Shown: one piece after another, positions 53,813 to 62,700 of the stretch
Numbering within the stretch: position 1 is the first letter of the stretch
Layout: each line of letters starts with the position of its first letter
Source: Anaeropeptidivorans aminofermentans
Lineage (GTDB): Bacteria > Bacillota > Clostridia > Lachnospirales > UBA5962
Length of the DNA stretch: 64,000 bases
Reading direction: 5' to 3'
Assembly: GCF_940670685.1 (NCBI RefSeq)
Contig: NZ_OW711693.1
Span: forward strand, 1,364,001 to 1,428,000
The notes under the pieces: generated by a model
What the model was told of the DNA's origin: nothing
Database searches by the model: none
What the model saw: only the letters and a program-made list of their open reading frames with translations
Made by a program: the position numbers and the translations under genes

Positions 53813-54630
53813 TAAAACACCTCCATTTAATCCAATATATGCAACTATAAAACCTACGGAGATAGAATCAAATTAAAAAGATGTTGGTATAAAATGCAGG
53901 TGTTAAACAATTCTTTCCAAAATTAGTTGAAATATTCTCAGCGCTTATTCAATTGATTTTTAGCAAAGGGTTAGAAGTTACTCAATGCTCTTAAAATCTG
54001 CTCAATATGTTTTAATAAGAAAAACTCTAAATTTAAACTGAAATGAAGGCTAAAAGTATTCGTTCTTGATGGCAGAGTATGTCTTCAAGGAGAATAGCTA
54101 CCATCAAAAGCAAAGAATGCTTATGTATATCCTTTAGCTGTCTTAAATGTTGTAATAGTCAAAAAACTTATAAGTATTATGCGAAGACGAATTTGGAAAT
54201 TAAAAATATCAATGTGGATTTATAAAGCGCAAACTTGTACATTATATGTAAGTACAAAAAAGTCATGTAGGGTTTTTATAGTATCGATTTGTTTATAAGA
54301 TTTTAGAAAATAGATTGTATGCTTTAGCAACAGATGGTTAATGCATATACAATGCTTATTTGCGTAATGTGCTGTGATGTGTATAAATATATAAATAAAA
54401 AATAATTAAATTTAAGCAGTAATGAGATTAAAGACGTTTCTCTGTTAAGCAGTCATCTAAATTTAAAAGAGACAGTTATTAGAAAAAATTATATGTTTGA
54501 TGGCCATGCTTTTTAAAAGAGAAGAGTAGGGCTTATTCATGATGAACATTGATAAAAACATCTAAATAATTCCTAAATAAAGGATAGTAAAAAGAGATGA
54601 AATCTTGGAACTTAATATTCTTTCTAATTT
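53813..54630. other. AT-rich gap at the border of the GC-rich block
   Basis: 818 nt with no supported gene. It is very AT-rich up to about 54640, after which composition changes abruptly to GC-rich coding sequence. Confidence 0.55.
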
Positions 54631-56118
54631 CTATTCATTAGTAATATTAAGGGCTAAATAGCTGAGCGTGATACCACGGATATAGTTTTCAAGTTCCTCA
54701 CAGTGTCCTTCTCCGGCCAGTGTCATCAGGGTGCGTAAGTGATGGCGGAAGTCATGGCGCAGCTTTGCACTTTCTTCCACCTTCTGATTCATCTGCCGCA
54801 GATGCTCCACCTGCATGGTAAGCTGTCGTTTCATCTGCCGCTGTTCCTCGGCGTATACAAGGCTGTGGCGGTAACCCATGGTAATATCATACCCCAGCAC
54901 CACTCCGGTTGCGATGACAAGGCTTAAGCTGCCCCATTCCTGAAACCAGCCGCTAAGGATTGGCTCGTAGTTTGGGAGAAGGCGGTCCCAGACAAAAGCG
55001 CAGGCATAGATGATATCTGCATAGAGCAGTATGGTCGCTTTTTCTATCGTACGGCGTACCGCCATAGCGGCGGTAAACAGAAGATAAATAGCGGTAAGCA
55101 GCTTGAAACCGAAAACCAGATTGGAAAAGGCAAGCATCACCGGCAGTGTAAGATGCGCAGCAAATACCCCGTAAAGAAGCACCAACATACAGACAACTCC
55201 GGAGGCGGCACCGCTGATTACCTGCATAGTTCTTTTTGTGTCGCAGATGCGATTGTGGAGAATGATCACAAGCAGCGTTACCAGATATCCGCTGACCAGT
55301 TCTACCGTGTACCACGGCTGGATCGGCAGCGGAAGAATACCATGCACCACGCTGTAGGAAGTAAATACTGCGGTCGAAAGGCACAAAAGAAAAAAGAGCC
55401 AGATATTGTTCCCACGGCGGGTACGGATGGCAAGATAAAAGCTAAAAATGGCAAGCATCAATGTTACCGTGACCAAAATCAGGCAAATCCCGAACCGCAG
55501 TCCCCGGATGGTGTAAGTATTCAGAGGTTCGCCAAAGGAAGGCGGATAAACAAGACCGCTGTATAAAAAGGAGTGGTCACTGACCGCAAGCAGAAGTGTC
55601 ACCTTGCCGGAAGCTTCAAAGGTAATGACACGGCATTGGGTCTGGTCCTGATAATCGTCTGGCTCCGGTTCGCCCATTTGCAGCTTCAGTTTATCATCAA
55701 TGTAAAACCGGTAAGCGGAATAGATTTCAGGCAGTTCAATGGCATAGGTATGTTCCTCCTCCGGCAGGTACAGTGTTAAGGCATAGCTGGCGCTTCCATG
55801 AGGGGAGCGGCGGGAGTCGCCCATGGCAAAATTAGACTGTTCTCCAATGGACAGGTACTGATAATTGTCACCCTGTTGTATTAAGGTTTCCGGTGTCAGC
55901 AGGCGGTCTGCATAGAAACGCCAGCCGTCCCGCAGATAGCGGATGGGTGTGTCTGTCCAGTCTGCTTCTGAAACATACAGCGCACCGTTAATGGCCTGAG
56001 GTGCTGCCTTTGTGTACTTATTGTCAAAGTGGTATAGGGCAAGAAACAGAGCGGAGGAAAGGGCAACCATCAGAAGCAGCGCCAAAGATCGCCGTAATAC
56101 AAAAGGTTTTTTATCCAT
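54631..56118 (-). CDS. Sensor histidine kinase lacking its ATPase domain (7TM-DISM/GHKL type)
   Basis: A 495-residue protein. One N-terminal membrane segment ([19 protein letters not shown]), an extracellular 7TMR-DISM-like beta domain (about 50-200), seven membrane helices (about 205-400), then a helix with the phosphoacceptor box [14 protein letters not shown] (about 451-464). The GHKL ATPase domain (N, G1 and G2 boxes) that should follow is absent. The frame ends about 30 residues after the H-box, just where base composition drops, so it is most likely truncated by a deletion or element boundary. It starts 8 nt inside the surface-protein gene. Confidence 0.75.
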   Translation of the reverse strand: MDKKPFVLRRSLALLLMVALSSALFLALYHFDNKYTKAAPQAINGALYVSEADWTDTPIRYLRDGWRFYADRLLTPETLIQQGDNYQYLSIGEQSNFAMGDSRRSPHGSASYALTLYLPEEEHTYAIELPEIYSAYRFYIDDKLKLQMGEPEPDDYQDQTQCRVITFEASGKVTLLLAVSDHSFLYSGLVYPPSFGEPLNTYTIRGLRFGICLILVTVTLMLAIFSFYLAIRTRRGNNIWLFFLLCLSTAVFTSYSVVHGILPLPIQPWYTVELVSGYLVTLLVIILHNRICDTKRTMQVISGAASGVVCMLVLLYGVFAAHLTLPVMLAFSNLVFGFKLLTAIYLLFTAAMAVRRTIEKATILLYADIIYACAFVWDRLLPNYEPILSGWFQEWGSLSLVIATGVVLGYDITMGYRHSLVYAEEQRQMKRQLTMQVEHLRQMNQKVEESAKLRHDFRHHLRTLMTLAGEGHCEELENYIRGITLSYLALNITNE

Positions 56119-58369
56119 GGCGTTTCCTCCTGAAAAGTGTAATTCCTCCCGCAGCTAAAAGCAAGCCGCCAGATACGGGAAGCAGAGGCGATGTACTTTT
56201 CCCAGTCTCCTGTGTATTTGATAGTTCTGTAATGGTATAAGTTCCTGCCGTATCTGCTGCAAAGCGCAGAAGTTCCCCGTCATAGGAAACATCTGTAATA
56301 TGTTCCCCAGCTTCATTTTGAATGGTGATATCAGTCTGTTCCGACTTCGGCATGTATCGAAGCCGCAATACTGTTCCCGAAAGCTGCGTAACCGGTTTGC
56401 CTGAAACCTCCACTGCAAGCACAATCTGATTGCTTTCCGGCTGGGTCAGCATAACAGTCAGAGTATCCGCATCCGACAGGTTCAGTGCTAAAAGCAGCTT
56501 GCTTGGAATACTGACGGTTACATCGCCGGAACCAAATACGACGCTTTCTTCCTCTTTACAGAGATCCTTTAGACGCAGACCGGAAATGACCGTTTGGGTC
56601 GGAGAATAGGATTCTGTAACAGTGGTAGATACCTGAGATTCTAAGCTTTTCTCCGACTGTGTAGTGTTATCGTCCGGTACTGGGCTGCCTACTGTTTGGG
56701 TACTGTCCTTCGGTTTGGGTACTGTATCGTTTTTTTGCTCAACAGAAGTACTCTCTGCTTCCCGTGAAAAGAAAGCATCGGAAAACACTGGTACCGCTGA
56801 TTCAGTCGGAGTGGCAGGAGTCACGGCTGTCGGTTTCTCTGTTACAGGAACCTGAGCCTGTGAATTGCCTTCGCTGTTATGACTGTCATTACTTTGAGAG
56901 TCACTGGGTGATTGTGGCGCAGATGGAGACGGCTCATCTTCATCTGTTGAGGAATTCTGTCCTCCCTGCGGTTTCTGTTGTTCTCCTGATGAGGATGAAT
57001 CCTGTGAGGGCTCATCTGTATCTGAGGAGGAATCGCTCGTATCAGGTGAATCATTATTATTACCTGAATTGTTATCCTCATTGGAATTATTGGGCGGATT
57101 GGTTGGAGGTGGAGCAGGTTGTGTACCGGTTCCTGAACCTCCTCCATTTACATCGCCGCCATCTCGGTCACCACCGGAATAATCAAGAATACTAAGCTCC
57201 CCGTCATATTGAAAGGTCAGAACACCGGTCTGACCGCCGGGATAGGTCACCTTAAGCTCATAAGTGCTTCCATAGGTAAGTACTCGCTGAGAAAGCTGGA
57301 GACCATCGGAGACAGACAGAAAGCCATCATTTAGGCTTGCCCATTCTCCGCCATCTTGCCGTAGCCATACAGCAAACTCCTCCAGTTGTTTCTCCTGTGC
57401 GGCAGAAAGCACCCACGGAAAGCGCAGAAAGCCACGTCCCGCTACACAGCAGTTAATATCCGGCTTACCGGGAACCTGAATGGAAACCGCACAAAGCTGC
57501 CGGGGCAGAGAAACACCGTTTGCCAGAGTATACTCTGTTCCAAGGTCAGGTGATGTAAAAGCATAGTACACGCCTGCCGTGACAGTGTCTACGGCATCCA
57601 AAGACCATGCACCTGAGATTAAGTCATAGGGATTGCCATCTGCATCATAGCCGGTAAAGCCTGCGATGGTATCGGCAAACCAATTGGAAAGCTCCTCCTG
57701 CGTGGTTCCTACGGGGAATGCCACGGCATCTGTCCGGTAGGGTTCATCAAAGCTGGTCAGAGTGATTGCAGCAGGCGTTACGGTAAGTAGCGGAGCAGTT
57801 ACCTGTACAGAAACGGCGACCGTATTTTCTAGTCCTTCGGAAAGCGTTGCTCCGGCTGGAATGGAAATGTTTCCAATCACAGTGTAAGTACCGGGTGTCT
57901 CTGCATCCACTGTGCTGAAATCCCATGCAACAGACAATGTAAGCGGATAGGAAGAACCATCCTTTTCTGCTGTGGTGGGAATGCTGATAGAATCCAGTTC
58001 ATTCTGTAACTGCGTAAAGTCGGTATCGCCGTAATCCGTATTGAACGTACTTGTGAAAGCATCTGGGGTAGTATAGGAAATGATACTGCCGGTATAGTCA
58101 AAGGTGTCAGGAATGGCACTGTCTTCAGTTCCGCCCGCTCTGACAGTGCTGTCGCCTGTACCTCTGGTTTCATCACCATCTGTGACCATATCTGCATCGG
58201 AAGGAGTCGTGGTGTCTATGCTGTCATCCGAAACAGAACCGCTGCCGTAATCGGTAACAGTATCTGTGGTTTCGGCAGGTACAACCGGTTCCACTGCCGC
58301 CAGTACAGGCGGTGCAAGTGCTGTACAAACCAGAAAAGCGGTTAAAATCAGTGCAAGTATCTGCTTCAT
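56111..58369 (-). CDS. Secreted surface protein with Ig-like domains and C-terminal anchor
   Basis: A 752-residue protein. Signal peptide ILALILTAFLVCTALAPPVLA, Thr/Asp-rich spacer, then two bacterial Ig-like (BIG4-type) domains around residues 88-190 and 195-300 with the PGTYTVIG motif. A Ser/Asn/Asp/Pro low-complexity stalk (about 410-565) follows, then another folded segment (about 600-715). The end has a hydrophobic helix and RRKRHG tail preceded by SPLLPVSGG, sortase-like but not LPXTG. It is sandwiched between response regulator (4-nt overlap) and kinase (8-nt overlap), so it may be the extracellular sensor of that system (inference). Confidence 0.75.
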   Translation of the reverse strand: MKQILALILTAFLVCTALAPPVLAAVEPVVPAETTDTVTDYGSGSVSDDSIDTTTPSDADMVTDGDETRGTGDSTVRAGGTEDSAIPDTFDYTGSIISYTTPDAFTSTFNTDYGDTDFTQLQNELDSISIPTTAEKDGSSYPLTLSVAWDFSTVDAETPGTYTVIGNISIPAGATLSEGLENTVAVSVQVTAPLLTVTPAAITLTSFDEPYRTDAVAFPVGTTQEELSNWFADTIAGFTGYDADGNPYDLISGAWSLDAVDTVTAGVYYAFTSPDLGTEYTLANGVSLPRQLCAVSIQVPGKPDINCCVAGRGFLRFPWVLSAAQEKQLEEFAVWLRQDGGEWASLNDGFLSVSDGLQLSQRVLTYGSTYELKVTYPGGQTGVLTFQYDGELSILDYSGGDRDGGDVNGGGSGTGTQPAPPPTNPPNNSNEDNNSGNNNDSPDTSDSSSDTDEPSQDSSSSGEQQKPQGGQNSSTDEDEPSPSAPQSPSDSQSNDSHNSEGNSQAQVPVTEKPTAVTPATPTESAVPVFSDAFFSREAESTSVEQKNDTVPKPKDSTQTVGSPVPDDNTTQSEKSLESQVSTTVTESYSPTQTVISGLRLKDLCKEEESVVFGSGDVTVSIPSKLLLALNLSDADTLTVMLTQPESNQIVLAVEVSGKPVTQLSGTVLRLRYMPKSEQTDITIQNEAGEHITDVSYDGELLRFAADTAGTYTITELSNTQETGKSTSPLLPVSGGLLLAAGGITLFRRKRHG

Positions 58370-59091
58370 ATTCCCTCCCCCCGTAGCGAACCGGCGGAGA
58401 GACTCAGGCGCTGCCCTTGTACCTGCCGTTGCAGGCGACGGCTGACCGGCAGCTGCTCCCCGTTTTTCAGGATAAGATAATCGCTGCCAAGCTCCCGCAC
58501 TTCCTTTAGGTTGATTACAATACCCTTAAAGCAGGACATAAACTGCGGATAGGAGCAAAGCTTATCGGAAAGCTCCGAGAAGCTGCCGGATACCGGAACG
58601 AGACAGTCCTTTAAATGGATACAAGCAAAGCGGTTCTGATAATCCGCATAGAGAATCCTGTCCAGCGTGATTTCCAGCAGCTGATTCCTTGTGGTAACCG
58701 TGATGGAGGGAACGCTCTGCGGCTCTGCAATCTTGCAATAGTGCAGTGCCCTTGAGAGTTTGTCCAATGTGGCTGGTTTTACGATGTAATCCGCAGCACG
58801 GACATCGTAGCTTTTTACACCAAATTCTGAGCTGGTGGTAAGGAAAATAAGATTGAGATTCTCGTCCAGCTGTCGCAGCTTCAAGGCGCAGTCCACGCCG
58901 TTTTCGTTGTTCAGATAAATATCCATAAAGACAACATCATAGCTGCCCGGTATGTAATCGGCAAGTAATTCCCTGCCACTGTGGAATTCTGTAATTTTCA
59001 TTGGTTGATGCTGATTGGTTTCATATTGCTTCAAAAGGTTGCGGAGTATTTCACACTCAGTAGCCATATCATCTACGATTGCCGCATTCAT
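58366..59091 (-). CDS. LytTR-family response regulator
   Basis: A 241-residue regulator from the ATG at 59091 (AAGGAGG 8-9 nt upstream). The receiver domain has acidic DD near residues 7-8, the phosphoacceptor in VVFMDIYLN, LTTSSEFGV and the lysine in YIVKPATLD. The C-terminal LytTR DNA-binding domain (about 135-235) has ILYADYQNRFACIHL and FKGIVINLKEVREL. First gene of the minus-strand operon with the surface protein and kinase. Candidate binding repeats lie in the divergent promoter region (59159-59187). Confidence 0.9.
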   Translation of the reverse strand: MNAAIVDDMATECEILRNLLKQYETNQHQPMKITEFHSGRELLADYIPGSYDVVFMDIYLNNENGVDCALKLRQLDENLNLIFLTTSSEFGVKSYDVRAADYIVKPATLDKLSRALHYCKIAEPQSVPSITVTTRNQLLEITLDRILYADYQNRFACIHLKDCLVPVSGSFSELSDKLCSYPQFMSCFKGIVINLKEVRELGSDYLILKNGEQLPVSRRLQRQVQGQRLSLSAGSLRGEGI

Positions 59092-59129
59092 TTGAAATTC
59101 CTCCTTCTGTACATAATTATCCAATTAAC

Positions 59130-59158
59130 ATTATACCATATATTTCAGGAAAAAAATA
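59130..59158 (-). promoter_or_regulatory. Promoter of the LytTR operon
   Basis: On the minus strand a perfect TATAAT (59135-59130) has a weak -35 (TATTTT, 59158-59153) at 17-bp spacing. A weak -35 next to a regulator site fits activation by the LytTR protein. Confidence 0.5.
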
Positions 59159-59187
59159 ACCGCTTGTGCAGATTTTCGACCGCTTGA
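59159..59187. promoter_or_regulatory. Candidate LytTR binding site (direct repeat)
   Basis: Two direct repeats ACCGCTTGT (59159-59167) and ACCGCTTGA (59179-59187), 20 bp start to start, match the 9-bp LytTR half-site pattern and 11-12-bp spacing as I recall it, with one or two deviations each. It sits 10 bp upstream of the plus-strand -35 and adjoins the minus-strand -35. Confidence 0.55.
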
Positions 59188-59197
59188 TCATAACCCA

Positions 59198-59226
59198 TTG
59201 AAAAACAATTGACAAAATGCTACCCT
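59198..59226 (+). promoter_or_regulatory. Promoter of the small-protein/giant-adhesin operon
   Basis: TTGAAA (59198) and TACCCT (59221) with 17-bp spacing. The weak -10 fits a regulator-dependent promoter. A nearby TTGACA at 59209 has no well-spaced -10. Confidence 0.4.
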
Positions 59227-59230
59227 AATA

Positions 59231-59275
59231 AAAACTACCAGACTTCCTGAAAAAGGGGGTCTCGGTAGTTTTTTA
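59231..59275 (+). terminator. Terminator-like hairpin in the leader of the adhesin operon
   Basis: AAAACTACC-AGAC pairs with GTCT-GGTAGTTTT, followed by TTAATTTCC. No plus-strand gene ends upstream, so it would be transcribed right after the promoter and could act as an attenuator. Confidence 0.65.
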
Positions 59276-59305
59276 ATTTCCAAAAAGGGAAAGGAGGACT
59301 CTATT

Positions 59306-59695
59306 TTGAATGTGGCGTTATGCGGTGTAGATGAGAAAACCGCCTGTGAACTGGAACGATACGGTGAATACCGTATTCTGCGTTTTTCTGACGAGCCGGA
59401 ACGGCGCGGTGATGTAAAGCTGGCCTATTATCTGCGGGACGGTCCCCGTGTGTCGCTTACCGTTGTGGGCTATCCCGGAGCCGAGGGGCTTTCCGCCTGT
59501 GATTATCTTCGGGCGCAGAGCCGTGCGCTGCCCATCATTTGGCTGTGTAACCGGCGGGAATTTGAATCGGAAGCAAAGCGGCTGAATGTCTGTTTTTGCA
59601 GCACCGGCCCACCCGGAAAGAAGAACCTTTTTGCAATGCTGATGCATGTCGGCTTTTTGTCCAGTACCGAATTGGATGTTTGCAGCGGCAGATAA
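59306..59695 (+). CDS. Small receiver-like protein preceding the giant surface protein
   Basis: 129 residues from a TTG start with AAGGAGG 8 nt upstream. The layout (a central TVVGYPGAEGLSACDYLRAQ, then LPIIWLCNRREFESEA, then a glycine/lysine turn) recalls the second half of a receiver domain, but the phosphoacceptor Asp is absent and the N-terminal acidic pair is missing. It is likely a non-phosphorylated pseudo-receiver or an unrelated look-alike. It lies 74 nt before the giant gene and is probably co-transcribed. I cannot assign a function. Confidence 0.6.
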   Translation: MNVALCGVDEKTACELERYGEYRILRFSDEPERRGDVKLAYYLRDGPRVSLTVVGYPGAEGLSACDYLRAQSRALPIIWLCNRREFESEAKRLNVCFCSTGPPGKKNLFAMLMHVGFLSSTELDVCSGR

Positions 59696-59769
59696 GCAAA
59701 AGGAAACAAGAAAGAACGAATAACAAACAATGCCGCTTCAAAAGAAGGGCATTGAGCATGGAGGTATTT

Positions 59770-62700
59770 ATGGAAATACAACAAATGGCGGAGCGCATCA
59801 CCAGTGTTTCCGCCCGAAAAAAGGCAAAGCGGCTGCTGGCGGCATCGCTGGCTGTGCTGATGATCAATCCGGTTACCGGCTATGGCGTTGCGGCCCAGGC
59901 GAGGGAATCGGAAATCATCACGGCCTTTGTGGAGCTGCCCGGAGAGATTACTGCCCAGCAGCTGGAGGTAGGCGCGGCGGAATCGGGAATCCGACTGCCG
60001 GATACGCTGGATGTGACAGTCCGTGTTGCGGCGACAGACACCGCTGACGGCAATGAGGAAGCAGCTCAGTCCGAGCGAAGCACTACGGAAGAACCGGCGG
60101 CAGATGAAAATTCATCCGGGGATGCGTCAGTTTCTGGAAATGAATCGGTTGAGCCTGAAAATCAGGACAACAGTACAGCGGATAGTCTCGCTACAGGCAG
60201 TGAAGCCGAGCTTATTTTGGACAGCGGCGCAGAACCTGTTCCGGGTAACAGTAGCGCTGACCCGTCTGTAGAAACCACCACCGGCTCCGCCACCATCACA
60301 AATTTAGACGATGCGGATACCGAGCAGACAGAACCCGAAGCATTCACCTCGGAAGAGCGGACGCTGGTGGGCATCACATGGCAAATCAATGCGGATAACA
60401 GCACTTCCCAATCCTTTGATTCCAGTGAAAACGGCGCGTACTATACCTATGTGCCTGTTTTGCCGGAGGGTTATACCCTCGCGGACGGCGTGAGCTTGCC
60501 GGAAATCAACGTGCTGATTGGCAGCGCTATGATGATGCGTACATTATCTGGCGATTCGCCAATTTCCATCGGCGGCACAGCCGTTGAGACTGACGACTGG
60601 TACGCCCTCACGGACGAAAGCGGTACGGTAAGCACCGCGGACGCGAACGCGGACAATTGGAATGTCCATGTGACGAAAGACGATACCGATACAACCGTTA
60701 CCGTGACACTAAAGGATGCCACCATTGCAAACAATTCTTATTCTACCCATGCCATTGATGTCAGCGGGTATGATTTAGAGATTGTATTGGAAGGCACAAG
60801 CAACCGAATCGGAACAGGTACCACGAACGACAACGGCTATGCCGTATATAACAGAACTGACGGTAAGGATATCACCATTGGCGGCGCCGGGGATTTAACC
60901 CTGATGGGCTATTATGGCATATCCATCAACGGAACAGGCAACGTGGCCGTTGAAGTTGACGGCAGTCTGACCGTTCAATCCCAATGGCAAATGATCAGCT
61001 GCGGAGGGCAGCTTGATGTAACCGCAAAAAGTATCACTATGAATGGATATTACATTAATTGCGGTAACGGCGGCGTAAGCCTTGTTGCCGAGGACGGAGA
61101 TGTCAATATCAACGGCACCGGGGATTATGGTATCAAAGTTGATTCTGACATTTTGATATCCGTTCCAGAAGGTGCGATTTCCATAAGCGGCGAGAAATAT
61201 TCCTTGTATACGTCGGCAGGCACCCAAATTTCTGTTTACGCGAAAAACGACGTTTCCCTGACGGAATGTGTGCAAGGGGGTGACGGAATCGAGTCACAGA
61301 TTACCCTCACATCGCAAACTGGGGACATCACCGTCAACAGCGAAGATTATCAAGCCATTGCCGGCGCCAAAACGTATCTGGGGCTTTCAGCGCCAGAGGG
61401 GGATATTACGCTGACGGCGGAATCCTTAGGTCACAATGTGATTGCCGGAAGCAGTTATGAACTGAGCATTCTCGCGCGCGGCACGCTGGACGTGCAAGGG
61501 CAAGACGGTATTACTGGCTTCAGCACGGCGAATATCAAGGCGGAAAAGGTCAATATTGCCGCCACCGGCGACGGATATGGCATGAGCGGCGAAATCGTGT
61601 CCGTTACCAACCCCGAGGGCGGAAACTGCACGGATATCAGCATTTCCGGTGGGGGCGGCAGCCGGAATGCGCTTAACACGGGAGATCTTACCCTCAAGGC
61701 GGATAGGGTGATTGTCGCCGTCGCAAGCAACGCATCCTCCGCCATTTCTGCATACGGCGATGTCAGCATCGGCGACGCGGGAATGATTATCGGAGGAACG
61801 ATCGCTTCCGGCACAACAACCATTGCGGACGGTGTTCTGCAGGTGCAGGCGTCCGGCCCTGACGCGTCAAGCGGTCTGGATTTAAAAACCAATACGCCTG
61901 TTTATTCCACCTATTACAAGGCAGGGAACGGCTATGCGCTGTTTACACCGGCGCAGGATGATACGCCCGCCGTGCTGACGCTGCACAACGCGGAAATCGA
62001 AAACAATGACACTCCTCTGCAGCTGGTCGCGGATACAACCATTAAGCTGGAAGGCACGAACTATTTGACCAACACAAATACAACAAACGGCACGGTAGGG
62101 ATTCGTGCAAGCGGGACTGACGGCGCTTCTCACTCAGTTACCTTCCAAGGCGGTAATGACGATTCGCTGTACGTTTCCGCATGGCAATGCACCTCAGGCA
62201 TTGAGGAGATGACTATTTCCGGCGGAAAAGTCACTGTGTACGGCAGCTGCTATGGAATAACTGACACCGGGAATGTGCTGCTGGAAAACGGCGCACAGGT
62301 ATCCGTTACAGGCGGAGAAGACGGCGATGCGCTTTCGCTTGGTTTTCTTGAAGATGACGAATATGAGAGTGCCGCAAGGAACCTCACCATCAGCGGTGGA
62401 AGCTCCCTTGCCGCCTACGGCTATGTCATGATTCCCGGCAATTTAATAATGAGCGGCGAAAGCTCATCATATACCGCCGAAGAGGAACGTAGCGTTGTTT
62501 TAGGCGACCTGACAATTGGCAACGGAAGCACTTTGACCGTTCAGTCGGGCAGTGAGTTTAATGTGCGAAATTCCTCCTCCGCTGTTACCAACGAGGGAAC
62601 CCTCATCAACAACGGCATACTTCTGCTGCCTTACGAATACAACGCCGCTAAAGTCGCGGCATTGAACATCACCGGTAGCGGCGTTGTCAAGCTGTACTCC

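Noticed and set aside
56111-56240. LPXTG sortase anchor on the Ig-like protein
   Set aside because: The end has a hydrophobic helix and basic tail, but the motif reads SPLLPVSGG, so only a sortase-like or membrane anchor can be claimed.
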